Made by a program: the position numbers and the translations under genes
Shown here: positions 24,055 through 35,075 of the stretch, piece by piece
Layout of the letters: every line of letters starts with the position of its first letter
How positions within the stretch are numbered: the stretch's first letter is position 1
NCBI GenBank assembly: GCA_036426205.1
Contig: WSYH01002471.1
Span: 22,128-86,127 of the forward strand
DNA length: 64,000 nucleotides
Origin: Ascaphus truei
Lineage: Eukaryota; Chordata; Amphibia; Anura; Ascaphidae
Direction of reading: 5' to 3'
Notes under the pieces: model-generated
Told to the model about the DNA's origin: nothing
Seen by the model: only the letters and a program-made list of their open reading frames with translations
Databases searched by the model: none

Positions 24055-24092
24055 ACCAGGGTGCCGCGGCGCACAGTTTGGGAAACACTGCG
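24055..24092 (-). mobile_element. hAT-type terminal sequence
   Basis: Read from 24,092 on the minus strand: CAGTGTTTCCCAAACTGTGC. This CAGTGNTTCCCAAAC pattern is typical of hAT transposon ends. The partner end was not found, so only one terminus, or a MITE overlapping the hairpin at 23,977, is supported. Confidence 0.5.
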
Positions 24093-24605
24093 CTAAGGTA
24101 ATGAAGCTGCTTTAATGTAATTTTATTAATAGTGTGGGAGCAGGGGGTCTCCTGTGCTGAACTGCTTTGATTTCAGCCTCAGGGACCCCTGCTTTCCGAG
24201 TTAAGGTCCCTGGTATTTTAATCACCTGGTTACATCATGTGGACTCTTTAAAAATGGTGGCGGTACCGGCACCCAATGCCCCATACCAGGGCCTGTAACT
24301 AGGGAAGCAGGGGGTTCCTGAGCTGAACCGCTTTGATTTCAGCCTCAGGGACCCCCTGATTCCCAAGTTACAGGCCATGGTATGGGGCATCGGGTGCCGG
24401 TGCCGCCACCGCCATTTTTAAAGCATCCGTGGGAAATAACCAGGGGATTTAAATACCAGGGCCTGTAACTCGGGAGCAGGGGGTCCCCGAGGCTGAAATC
24501 AAAGCGGTTCAGCTCAGAAGACCCCCTGCTCCCACACACTATTAATCCCACACACTATTAAGAAAAACTACATTAGAGCCGCTTCATTACAATAGCAGAT
24601 AGCCG
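24093..24605. repeat. fold-back element FB, copy 1
   Basis: Left end 'ggtaatgaagctgctttaatg', right end 'attagagccgcttcattac'. Inside are three passes of a module with 'gcagggggt', 'gaaccgctttgatttcagc', 'gaccccctg' and 'ccggtatggggcatcggg', alternating in orientation, so the DNA can fold into long stems. Related copies are at 24,647, 52,742 and 53,075. Confidence 0.7.
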
Positions 24606-24646
24606 CTATTATAACTAATTTTTTAATTGTTTAAATTTGTGTTGTG

Positions 24647-24915
24647 ATACTAGTGTAGATGAGCATGGTTTTCTCCAGAGCAGAACTGCATTGATTTGAT
24701 CCCCTGCTTCCAGAGATACAGACCCCGTTATGGGGTGCCGGTATCTCCTATGCATTTAAATGTCCCGCGTCACGTGACCGTGGGAATCCAAAGCATAGGA
24801 GATACCAGCTCCCCATAACGGGGCCTGTATCTCGGGAAGCAGGGGGTCCACGGTACTGAAACCAAGACGTTTCTGCTCCTGAGACCCCCTGCTCATCTAC
24901 ACTATTATTAAAATT
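24647..24915. repeat. fold-back element FB, copy 2
   Basis: Left 'agtgtagatgagcatgg' pairs with right 'gctcatctacactattatta'; the inner pair is 'gggtgccggtatctcc' with 'ggagataccagctcccc'. Same family as copy 3 at 52,742. Confidence 0.65.
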
Positions 24916-25999
24916 GAAATGAAAAAATAAAAAATTCCCGCCGCGATTTGCGCAGGGAGAGACGGCTCTCTCTCTCTCTGCAGCAGATAGAAGTCGCCAG
25001 TTAAGGCCTTTTCGGAAGGCAGATCCTATCACCGGCGGGTACTCACCATTTCTGCAAATGTTATCACTGGTATTCGGGCCTTTCTGCATACTGTGATAGC
25101 AACACTGCAAAAAATGGCGATTTAAAAATCCTGGCGATTTTTTCTATCAGACTTTACTGCATGAGGCCCACGCCTTTGCTTTGTGGAGATGGGGAGAGGT
25201 GAGATGCAACTCAATTGGTCTGTCTTACAGTACTGCACTGATGATCGTGAAGGATTCGAAAACAACTGTTTGAACTGTTGGCAAATGTAGTTATTTTCTA
25301 AATCTTAAAATTGATTAAATATGAAAAAATGCATCACTTAATGTTTTCCATTAACCATGAAGTGGAATAAAATCAATAAACATCTCAGTGTGAAATTTTA
25401 TTACAGGATATGACATGTAATTGAATCACAGTGCATAGTGTGTTGTCCAAAATAATACTGTAGTGTGGCAAAGTTTTAAAAGCGTGAAGCTGGTAATACT
25501 GACTGTATAAAAGTAAAAAAAGGCAATGTTTTAAAAAAGTGATATTAGAGTTCCATTGAACTTCATCCTTATCTTTTGACGCTCAATTTCAAAGTTTCTT
25601 CTCTGGAAAAAAAATATGCTATAAATTCCAGTCGTGCGCATGCGTCAGGTAATGCTCTAGTGTGCATGTGTAAAAGCATTGACGGGCTATTCAACCATAC
25701 AGTATGCAATATCAGGCTGCTCTCCTCTGCGCCTCACGCCACCCCCCCGATCGGCCGCAGGGTCATGTGATGTCACATTGCCATGGTAATTTGATGCCGG
25801 GTTAACATGATGATGCGTTGCTGGAAGGGAAGATACTGTAAGTCTATTATGGAGGCTTTGTGTGATTCCCGGCATTTAATTTAAATGCCTGGGGGGAGAG
25901 CATGGGACCTCTATAACTGCAGCGCCCCCCACTGAAAATCTAGCGACCCCCACCCCCCCTGGGGAATTAAAGTTAATACAGTATAGTACATTACATTTA
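24916..25999. other. no recognised gene
   Basis: A short (CT)n run lies near 24,963. The rest is AT-rich sequence with only short open frames on both strands. Confidence 0.4.
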
Positions 26000-26109
26000 A
26001 CTTCATTATAAACTTTGCCAACTGGGTGGATATGAGCCAATGTCAGAGGTGTATTGTGTGTACAAGCTGGGGTCACTCATGTAGTCTGCATTACAGTATA
26101 TTTATCTTC

Positions 26110-26590
26110 ATTGCACACGTTGCCAACCGGGTAGAGATGATCCAATGTCAGGGGTGTACAGCATTGTGCGTAACAGCTGGGATCACTCATGTAATCAGCA
26201 TTATAGTTGACAGTTGCCTGCTGAAGCTGGTAATCAGGCGGGGTCAGGTAGCAAGGATTGCTGCTCGCCAGGTTTTCAGTCACGGTCGGCCCGTTATTGC
26301 AATAGTATTGGGAAGCCGGTGTTGAAACCTGTACACTGCAGAGTCAAGAAGCACATATAGGTACTGTATGAATCTTAAATGGATGAAACCTAACCTTTCT
26401 TCTTTTGAAGTCGCCATGATCAAACATACCGGCAAAAGCTGGTGGCACAGACCAATATCCTTTTGTACAGGTATCTCCCGGAGGAGGGGCTGTGCGAAAA
26501 AAGCCATCCTCATTAGTCAAAGTTTGTCTTATCAAATGCCTTCAGCCACGTTGGTTCGGTGAAAATTTTAAGAATTCATATTTTTAATTA
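26110..26590 (-). pseudogene. forkhead-like gene relic, copy 2
   Basis: The minus-strand frame from 26,535 reads I-R-Q-T-L-T-N-E-D-G-F-F-R, then P-P-G-D ... K-G-Y-W-S-V-P-P, then M-F-D-H-G-D-F-K-R-R-K. This order (an IRH-LS-N-CF-like helix, PGD, KGYW, MFD-G-F-RRR) is that of the recognition helix and wings of a forkhead DNA-binding domain. The upstream part of the domain is not recognisable and there is a stop just before. A tail in another frame (T-E-N-L-A-S-S-N-P-C; C-Y-A-Q-C-C; about 26,283-26,077) matches the relic at 8,828-9,075. It is a pseudogene as it stands. I cannot name the Fox subfamily. Confidence 0.45.
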
Positions 26591-27319
26591 TATAGTCGTA
26601 TATCTCTACTGAAGTCGCCTTCTTATTTGTTCCAGCATTAATTGCCACAAATATGAGAAATGCGTAACTATATTGTGGTTTGGTATAAGTACTTGATTTG
26701 ACCTGATGTCCATTCAACAAGTGCAGGGATAGCAATGTAGAATAACGGAACAAGCATTGTGTATACTGTGGAGATTTTAATTATGAAACACCTACATTTG
26801 ATAACGTCTTCAGCGACCAAGGTCAATTTACAATGGATGTCTCTAGTGGCCACACTTTTTATCTAGTTTTTAAACAACTGCAAATTGACTACACACAATT
26901 CACTGGTTGCCCTGTGCAAAGGGATTCACTTTTGCCTTCTGGCGGAAACACGCAGAACTGCACCCGAAAAAAATCACAATCACAGTAATCACGGAAATCA
27001 ACAACGGTAAACAGGTGTGTGATTGACAGCCTCACGCAAGATTAATCAGTAGATGCCACACAGAATATAGCAGACTTTACGAAAACGGCGCCGAGAAATG
27101 ATCGAATAATGGCCGCTGCATCTGTATTATTGTTGTTTTATACTATGTTTTATTATGTGTATTGTATATACATTTATATCTGTATGTATTAAACGTTTTG
27201 GTTGTTTGTTAAGTGATTACAGACTGTTCCAATTAGTAGATTGTATCTGCATTGGTCCTTCATGTTAACACCCATTGTTACTCAGTAACCAATTGAGTGT
27301 TTGCAGTTCATTTAAATAC
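26591..27319. other. no recognised gene
   Basis: AT-rich; nothing supported on either strand. Confidence 0.35.
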
Positions 27320-28140
27320 TGTGACTGCCCACTAGTAACTTAAACCCTGATGAAGAGTGCTCTTACGAAACGCGTTGGATTTATATTTGTGATCTATCTG
27401 ATTTTGAGCCCACTATATACCTATTATCGAGCACATTGCTTTTCTTTTTGCTGGCATTTTAAACAGGACTGTGTGTATACCCTCTCCATTTGCGGCATTC
27501 AGCGGCAGTACTCAACACCTGAGCTGGTAGCGGTGAGTACGGTTTCACACCCCTTGTCCTTGTCTTGCAGCTTAGCGGGTATGCTGCGTTTCTGTTGCTC
27601 TCCGCTCCAGAGGTGAGTCTGCCTTAGTCTGTTTAGCCACAAATAAGTGTCCCCGTGTGCCTTTTGTTATACCGCATTAGTCCTGTCCTTGCCTGCTTCT
27701 AGTAGTTTTTCCTGTGCAGGGATACAGTACATCTGTGGTAAGCTTCATTGCCAGGCAATACTTACAGCGTTGTGGCAGTGTGTCAGTCTCACAGCACACT
27801 ACTGTACATTTGCAATTCCCTAAAGTACATAGCATTAATTGTGGTTATTTAATGCTGATCTCATTACTATTACCAATATCTGGTGTATATATGGACTGTT
27901 ACTCCCCTGGACATTGGGATTGAATTCCGAAAGGAGTGTCTTCAATCCTCCAGACGGACGGTATCCTTTCATCATTGATTAAAGACGAATCCTACATACT
28001 TGATTGAGCGATGACCACGTAGCCCACCTACAAGATTCTCCCATCATTGGCGGTATCATTATGCTGGTTATTGCATTACATGACTAAAATAACTAAATTT
28101 GTGTATGTGTGATACTCACCCTTATTTTTATCAATATAAT
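27320..28140 (+). mobile_element. PLE-like 3' end or pseudo-LTR fragment
   Basis: Begins with a hammerhead-like motif (27,347) and continues with T-rich sequence containing 'gattgaattccgaaaggagtgtc', reminiscent of the downstream part of other PLE pseudo-LTRs here (for example ggagtgctg at 37,512). No coding part is attached. Confidence 0.4.
27347..27373 (+). ncRNA. hammerhead-like motif with canonical CTGATGA box
   Basis: CTGATGA (27,347-27,353), stem AGAG ... CTCT, then GAAACG (27,367-27,372). This is the only copy with the exact CUGAUGA and GAAA boxes, but three bases (TAC) separate the stem from GAAA, so it is not a perfect hammerhead. Confidence 0.5.
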
Positions 28141-28539
28141 ATTTTAAATACTACACCATGAGTTGTGCTTTTTTCCCCTTTTTCTTTTCCAAGCAGGAGA
28201 GATGCAGATTGGTCATAGTTACAGTTCCAAGGTCCGTGCTGTAGAGAGGCAGAATAGTCCAGAGGCAGGCAGGGGTCTTAGACAAGAGAATCAGCAACCA
28301 AAGATTCCACCAGGAGACAAGGTTGGGATTACCTTGCTCAAGGAGAGAGGGAAATTGAAGCCTTATAACGGGAGATGATAGGTGTGAGCAAACCAGCTCA
28401 AACAGAGGCTGACGTCCTGCCTCGGTGGCCATGTTGATAGAGGCAGTGAAGTCAGGGTGCATCGATGTTGGAGATACTTCTAGTATCACCCCTTTTAGGG
28501 GAAGACTCAAAATGCCTATGGGCATGCTTGGTAGGAAAA
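28141..28539 (-). other. probable 3' remainder of the gypsy fragment
   Basis: The minus strand is partly open (28,702-28,151) in a frame other than the chromodomain frame. There is no recognisable domain. A run of T/C near 28,170 could be the polypurine tract on the minus strand (aaaaggaaaaagggg). Confidence 0.3.
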
Positions 28540-29167
28540 ATGTAATTGAAGATCTTGACCAAGGTAGGAGCGTGGGCATTAGATGCCTTGACCCAACTCC
28601 TGTATTCAGGGCCGTACCCATTCCAGTCAACCTGGTACTGGAGGGACCCTTTAGAGATTCAGGATTCCATGATCCCCTGGACAAAATACTCTGGTTGACC
28701 ATCCAGGGAAATTGGTGCAGGAGGGGGTAGAGTCCTGAAAAAATGGTTCCGGGTGGCCGGTTTCAGCAAAGAGACATGGAAGGTGAATGGAATCTTGAGC
28801 AATGGGGGAAGTTCAAGCTGGAATGCCACTTCATTCACCTTACGGGAAATCCTGTAAGAACTGATAAAGCACGCTCCCAATTTTGTGGAGGGCTGACGTA
28901 GAGGGATATTATGTGTTGACAGCCAGACCTCATACATGATTTGATATTTTTAGGGGAAGGCTTTCTGTGTTCATCCGCGCATCTCTTCTTTGTCTCCGCC
29001 ACCATGCCAAGGGTAACCTCTATGCCCTTCCTGAGAAATCCAGGTGATGGTGGTAGAGGTAGTGAAGTCAGAGGGCATCCATGTTGGAGTTCCTTAATTG
29101 ATGCCAGCTGGTTTCTCACCTGTTTAAGTTTGAGGAGGCAATATCTACACACCGGTGTATATACCAT
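28540..29167 (-). pseudogene. Ty3/gypsy-type integrase C-terminus and chromodomain remains
   Basis: Minus-strand frames 29,167-28,835 and 28,937-28,659 overlap through a frameshift. The first has K-K-R-C-A-D-E-H-R-K-P-S-P. The second has V-W-L-S-T-H-N-I-P-L-R, the linker typical of vertebrate gypsy integrases, then F-I-S-S-Y-R-I and F-H-V-S-L-L-K-P, then Y-F-V-Q-G-I-M. In a further frame follows K-G-S-L-Q-Y-Q-V-D-W-N-G-Y-G-P-E-Y-R-S-W, a chromodomain-like end. These are the standard last domains of a chromovirus-like pol. No RT, protease or LTR is present, so this is a 5'-truncated, mutated fragment. Confidence 0.8.
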
Positions 29168-29834
29168 TTAGAGATGTAACAGACTGCATTTTTCCCTCTG
29201 GCGGTTTATGTGGGGTATGTTGGGATATTCTGCACCAACACCGCCCTTTACTCCTAAAGAAGCTCTGTAATATACTGCAAGATATGTTGTTTTACTTAGG
29301 GGAACAATGTCACAAGCTATGAAAAAAACGATAAACGTGTTCATATCTTTTAGGTATGGGTGGATAATGGGAGTAAATATAGAAGAGGGAACTCTTGCAA
29401 GATCACCAATTCCAGGAGAGCGCACTTACCAAGAAAGATGCTAAAGCTTTCCTCATCCCTCTGAAGCTCCGTCTGATGCCCACACTATGCTGTGAAATAT
29501 GTAACCTGTTCCTACACTTGCAGAGGCCCTGTGCTGTGGTCATCTGTGTGTGTAATGCAGCGGTTTCCTAAAGCAGCAATACTGTCACAATACCTCCACA
29601 GATAATAGCATTGGGGTACCTACCCTTTTCTCCTTGGGGATATGGTTTCCAGTATTTGCCTGCTCACTGTAAGTAGAGATGTGTCACCAAAAACCAAACC
29701 TCTGTGTGAAAAACTCCCGTACTTACCAATAAAAAAAAGTTAAATATGTCCTTTAAAATGTATTAAATAAATATATAGTAAAAATATAGGAATCCCACAG
29801 TTATTAGCAGACTGAAACCAACTGATGTTGCCTA
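29168..29834. other. no recognised gene
   Basis: Nothing supported beyond short open frames. Confidence 0.35.
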
Positions 29835-29864
29835 CTCTCTGAGCATTTAGCGCTCTTTATCAGG
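29835..29864 (-). ncRNA. weak hammerhead-like motif
   Basis: Minus strand: CCTGATAAA, stem GAGC ... GCTC (29,852-29,855 with 29,841-29,844), then AGAGAG in place of GAAACG. Degenerate. Confidence 0.3.
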
Positions 29865-30049
29865 GCTTACACATGTACACAATCATGTCAACATTAAGTC
29901 CTAGCAGCTTAAAACAACAGTGTACAATTTCCATTTAACAATTAAACATAGTACCTGTTGAATTAAGAAAATAATTACAATGCAATTTGAAAGCCTATTT
30001 TTTTTAAATCTCCATTTCCAAAGTGCTGTTCCCAAATGGGTGGTTTGTC

Positions 30050-30076
30050 TGAGGAAGGGGCTGCGTCCCCAAAACA
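30050..30076 (+). ncRNA. hammerhead-like PLE motif
   Basis: CTGAGGAA, stem GGGG ... CCCC (30,058-30,061 with 30,068-30,071), then AAAACA. The surrounding 29.65-30.14 kb is probably a PLE pseudo-LTR fragment. Confidence 0.45.
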
Positions 30077-30589
30077 TTACTTTATCTGCTTAAATCATGT
30101 ACTAAATACAAGAGCAAATAATTACACTTCCATTCGTGTGTGCCTCCATTTTTTGGGTGTTTGGATAATACGTATACCTTTATTTAGAACATAGAGGTTG
30201 TGATGGGATAGATACAGTAGCACCAGGATAAGTCTATGGAAGAATACTATTTTGGGCTGAGGGAGTGCCATTGGGAACTTTGCTAAAAATATGTGTAAAG
30301 AATGGTCAGAAGAGAGACAACTAGAAAATAAAAGCAAACAGGAACTAAAAGACCCTAAACAATATGTACTATTAGAAACATTTTAAAATTAATATTTGAA
30401 TTAATCCCATTTGGTTCGAAAAACATCTAATTCTAATATCCATTGAATTTCTGTATGTGGCAACTACTTTATCTAAGGCTATTACTCTCAAATTATTATC
30501 ATCTCCATGATTTAAAAAAAAAAAAAAAATGTAGCCATAAAACACCTACCATTACATCTCTCATTACACCCCTACTCATCTATGACACT

Positions 30590-30960
30590 CAACTCAAGGT
30601 TGTCTCAACCTTCACCTTTATAGCCCTCTCACATCTGAAACCTTTTCTACACATTTTTCCCTACCCATGGAACGCTCTTCCACTCAATATTTGCCAAGTG
30701 CCTTTACTTTACACTTAAAGCCCATTAAAGCCCAGTTGAAAATCCACCTCCTAAAAGAAGCATCTCATTAAACTTTCAACTCCTCTATTACGAATTCCTG
30801 ATGCACCTGACCTCCCCTGACTGCACTGCTAATAATGCACTTTCACTCCTAGTATAAGCTCCCAATATACAGTACCAATTGGATTGTAAAATCTTTTGAG
30901 GAGAGGTCTCCTTTTGCCTTCTTATCATTTACAAACATACACACATTACTTTCCAAAGGC
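30590..30960 (+). mobile_element. LINE 3'-end fragment (CR1/L2-like)
   Basis: The conceptual translation has P-W-N-A-L-P-L (30,663) followed, after a frame change, by L-K-P-I-K-A-Q-L-K-I-H-L-L-K-E-A. This is the usual ending of CR1/L2-type LINE ORF2 proteins (WNxLP ... FKxxLKTHL). A 3' end with 'attggattgtaaaatcttttgag' follows. A SINE that borrowed this tail is also possible. Confidence 0.45.
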
Positions 30961-31284
30961 CATTTATGTTAATATAATCTATTTTTGGGTCTCCCTTTAG
31001 GAATTTCCCTTTGTCACAAGGACACAACAAAGCATAGATAACTCCCCATTGTACTATAATTTATCAAATTAATAATATAATATTCTTTCCCATTATGGGA
31101 TAACAAACATGTTGTTGTCACCATGTTCTTTCATTGCAGGCATTTTTAGCTGCCTTTAAAATATTCTATAAAAGTATTGTCCTTATTACCAAATCTATCT
31201 TTTTCCCTTTTATTCTTCTACATACTGTAGGAACTATTTAAAAGTATATTTGTTACATTCTAAGCTCTCTTAAAGTACAATGTA

Positions 31285-31340
31285 CAGGGTGAGGTTCCAA
31301 AACGGAAGGGTGAGGTTCCAAAACGGTGAGGTTCCACACC
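31285..31340 (+). repeat. short tandem repeat, three units
   Basis: GGTGAGGTTCCAAAACGG repeated three times with small changes (the last unit has TTCCACAC). Confidence 0.7.
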
Positions 31341-31779
31341 TGAGGTAAGTGTGTGACAGTACTCCTCCAAAATGTTTTAAATGTTAAATGTATTTGGAGT
31401 ATATTTAGAAATAAGCGGGATTGTATGTTGAATTCACTTAGTTGTCTTGTTTTTGTGTATTGTTTTTCAGAATCTTCCAGAATTTGTCTGTCTTAAAGCA
31501 GCCTATATCTGTCCCGTATCTTTACTGACCCTTGTTGTATATCTGCCATATTCGAACAAAGCCCAACCAACCCTTGTACTGTAAATTGCTCTTTAGGTAT
31601 AAAAGCAAATGTTTTGCATGATAGCTTAATGTAAAATAGTGTCACAGTGTATATCCTTTCTAAACATCATATGTAAATGATAATTTTTGTAGTTAAGTGG
31701 TAATATCCAGAAAGTCAACTTGGGTGGATACAATGGATAAAATGCGTTAACATTTTAAGTGATCATTAGTGATCAATGT

Positions 31780-32560
31780 ACAGTATATAATTGAAAAACA
31801 TGGACATTTTCTACAGCACTATGCCATAAAATCAAAATATCATCAATGGACCTTTTGTAAAGTTTGATGGAAGATAAAACAATTATTAGAATCAGAAATG
31901 ATATACTGTACATTTCTTCCCACAGACCAACAGGTAAATATGTATATTTAAAACGCAAAAGTAGCTTCAATAGCCCTATACGTCCTCTGCATATACAGTT
32001 CTACGTTACATTTGAAAAGAGTATAATCAAAGATAATCTCAATAACAGTAAATGATTTGAAAGGTGGAAGCTTACCTAAAGTATCTTTAAAAATATATAT
32101 AGTGGACTGTACAGTATATACATTTACTTTATCTATTGTAGCAGTCAACATACACATTCAAAGTATTAGTTTTTATAACTCCAACAATGGCATTGCAATC
32201 CTTTAAATGGGAGGGAAGTATCAGAATGTGGTTTAAGGAAATAAATTGCAGAATTTAATACATTTTCTGTGACCCACCCAATGCAACTGACTATCGCGAG
32301 GCCATGGAGTTCTCTGTTTTTATGCACATTTGGTATAGCATTGATAGTGTGAATTACTGGATTGATATTGAATAGATAGTCGCTGGTCTTTTTATCAATC
32401 AAGTTAGTTTTAGAAGCATTAGCAATTGTTTTTTAGTCATCTCTTTATACTTTCAGTTGAACTGTTATTCCTTTTCTTATAATATTTATCTTAATTTAGG
32501 TGAGGATAAACTTCCTTCTCATAATCTAAAACATTATGTACTACCAGGGTTCCTCCTTTA
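31780..32560 (-). pseudogene. degenerate PLE reverse transcriptase
   Basis: Ordered minus-strand blocks match PLE RT. Near 32,545 is K-G-G-T-L-V-V (counterpart of ADKGGGIVV). 32,402-32,166 has P-V-I-H-T-I-N-A-I-P-N-V-H-K and I-V-S-C-I-G (counterpart of MPVLYTLPKVHK and GRPIIS). Near 31,870 is Y-K-R-S-I-D-D-I-L-I-L-W-H (the YIDD active-site block). Stops and deletions lie between, and motif B is missing. Old copy; no endonuclease found downstream. Confidence 0.7.
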
Positions 32561-33109
32561 TAAGTTTAAAAAATATATATTATTGTATCCCTATTATTTA
32601 AGTTAGTAATTGTTTCCCTCTCTGTTAATGTCACATTCTGTTGTTTATTAGATGGTTTTACTGTTTTCTTTCATTTATTTTGAGCACTCTTTTTCTACTA
32701 CTCTAGTAAATGTTTACACTTTTCAGATACCCCCGCTTCAGCTAAGTAGTATAAGTAGTGGTGCTTAGAGGGGCTAGATTGATATAGAACCGAAGATGGA
32801 CAGAACCCCTATGTAGCACTCTGTTACTAAGTGAGATGATGAAAATATTAAAACATGATTTATTCAAAACTTCGTTAAAACAATGGGGTTTAAAATAATA
32901 ATTAAATAGGTACCAAGCGCTGTATAGACTCTTGGGGTAGGTATACTCCAGAAGAGTGGAGGTATATAGTATGTATTAATGCCCAGTGTTTGTGAATTCA
33001 CTAGCCCTAGTAATCCTTGTGTGAAGTAATTATCTAGGGAATAGTGTGGTGAGGGAATGAGAGTGGTAACCTTCTACGTAGTGCCACATTAAATTGAGTA
33101 TATGTTTTT

Positions 33110-33475
33110 GCAGAAGAACTGGAACACTACACGTCACACATGATACTATGGACACGCTTCATAGATGACGTGTTCATGCTGTGGCAAGGAACCCCAACAC
33201 TACTTAAAGAATTCATTGAGATCCTGAACCATAACCAACTGAACCTGCGTCTCACTTTGGAATACAACCTAAACTCCATTTGCTTCTTGGATTTGCAAAT
33301 ATCAAGAGGGATGGACAATTTGATAGAGACAACAGTCTTTTGTACACCAACGGCCACTAACAACCTTCTGGAGGCCATCAGCCATCACCCCAGTGTAAAT
33401 CTCAGCAGTGATAACAATCTATTGACTGCTTGCATCTTGCCTGATCTAAACAAATTCAGTTCAGATGCACACTAA
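33110..33475 (+). pseudogene. PLE reverse transcriptase fragment
   Basis: A single open frame of about 111 codons reads through T-R-F-I-D-D-V-F-M-L-W-Q-G, the RT active-site block, then L-N-L-R-L-T-L-E-Y and I-C-F-L-D-L-Q-I, and ends after N-N-L-L-E-A-I-S-H-H-P. These follow the PLE thumb order seen in the intact copy at 61.5-61.75 kb. Nothing of the fingers or endonuclease is attached. The fragment has the opposite orientation to the relic at 31.8-32.6 kb and may be a separate insertion. Confidence 0.75.
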
Positions 33476-33955
33476 ACTAAAGTACATGAAACTATTTGCA
33501 CCGGTACTCAATGCATAAAACAATAGAGACACGTTGGTATGAAGACAATGTATGGGTCATTGGCTGTTCTGACATACATTGTTATGTTCTGAGTTGTGGC
33601 ATCATATGTACAATGGACCACATTTTATATGAGACACTCATTTCATTTAGCAAAAAAACAATACAAAATACAAATATATGTTTGCTATTGTGAACCACTC
33701 CTTCAAAGAATAGCAAACTCCTGTATTTCTCAATGTTACCATCATCTCGCTGTAGACTCATTGGAGGTGTGTCGGGCTTTTTCCTTTCAGTAAAACTAAC
33801 TTAGGTATTACCATATAACTCTACTCTGAACCGGCAAGTTATTATATTCAGTGGTATTGATTAAGTATGCTATTAATTGGTATAAGATTAATACAAATGT
33901 AAAAATGAGAGTTGTGACACAAGGAATAAATGGTAGGTACATCGTGTGTGAATAA
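33476..33955. other. no recognised gene
   Basis: AT-rich, nothing supported. Confidence 0.35.
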
Positions 33956-34100
33956 CCTCTGGTGAGGGGGAACTGCTTGGTTGCCCGCCGGAGCTCTGCG
34001 CGAGTGGGGAGAGGTGGCGGCGGCCGCTTCAGACTGCCGCCCATGCGCAGTTGCGACCGGAGCGGTGGTTATCTTAAAATGGCTTCAAAAGCCCATAGAG

Positions 34101-34126
34101 ACTACAATCCTCAGAATGCTTTGCGG
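34101..34126 (+). promoter_or_regulatory. ZNF143/STAF-like site 1
   Basis: ACTACAATCCTCAGAATGCT followed by TTGCGG matches the known ACTACAATTCCCAGAATGC-type element with two changes. Confidence 0.45.
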
Positions 34127-34174
34127 GAATAGCGCGGCGGCCATTTTAGGATGGCTCTGCATATGCAGCCGCGG

Positions 34175-34198
34175 AACTACAAGTCCCAGAATTCATAG
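34175..34198 (+). promoter_or_regulatory. ZNF143/STAF-like site 2
   Basis: AACTACAAGTCCCAGAATTC, same element type as site 1, 74 bases downstream in the same orientation. Confidence 0.4.
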
Positions 34199-34872
34199 AG
34201 GGAGGGACTGTACCACATGGGGCTGCCCAGCCAATAGGATTGTAGCAAGGGGGAAAACGGGATATCCTCCGCATGCAGGGAGCATGTGCGCAAGTCTGGA
34301 CGGAGGAGGCAAAAGAGAAAGTAGTGTCCAGGGAGAAAAGCTTCCTGACCTAGGCCTAGATCTTGCCCCCCTAGGCCCTGAGCCATAATAGAGGAGTGTT
34401 GGTTGGGAAGGACCCAGGTAGGGACTCTTCCCCCTACTGATATTTCTGCATCGGTGAACAGACGGCCACACTGTGCTCTGTGACCTGGGATCAGGCCGCA
34501 GAACCCCAGAACATTCAGATGAAACCCTCTGGCTGAAGCTCACCTCACGAGGAGGTCTGATCTGTTAGGAGAGAGGGGGTTTGTGTTGGAGGCCCCGCTG
34601 CATGGGACTCGCTCCAACTCACTACGCTAAGCAACACCTGGGTACTGGAGTACCCAGGCAGGTACCCAATGGGCACCTACCTCCACAGGGGATAGAGCTA
34701 CCTCACATTTGGATGGGAATTGCTGGGACAGGACACATGGGGTATTGGTGCCACAGCACCCTCAGTACTTTGGGGGGACCACCATGTGTTGGGGCACTAG
34801 GTTCATACTGCGAGTACAGTTATTATATGTTTTCTGTAATAGTATGTGTGTACAGTAAACCTTCATTATATA

Positions 34873-35075
34873 AGGTTGTGTGAAAAAGAAAGTACACCCT
34901 CTTTGAATTCTATGGTTTTACATATCAGGACATAATAACAATCATCTGTTCCTTAGCAGGTCTAAAAATTAGGTAAATACAACCTCAGATGAACAACGAC
35001 ACATGACATATTACACCGTGTCATGATTTATTTAACAAAAATAAAGCCAAAATGGAGAAGACATGTGAAAAACTA
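34873..35075. repeat. Tc1 left terminal inverted repeat
   Basis: Pairs with 37,145-37,349 over its length, for example 'ccatagaattcaa' / 'ttgaattctatgg' and 'gccaaaatggagaag' / 'cttctccattttggc'. Confidence 0.9.

Larger units (their letters stand above)
33956..34870. promoter_or_regulatory. CpG-rich promoter-like block
   Basis: Strong CpG content at 33,980-34,180 (for example ggcggcggccgc, gcgcggcggcc) with two sites resembling the ZNF143/STAF element (34,101 and 34,175). Such blocks occur in housekeeping promoters and in some LTRs. No coding exon can be seen on either side before the Tc1 element starts at 34,873, so a repeat-borne promoter (for example an LTR) is the safer reading. Confidence 0.35.
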
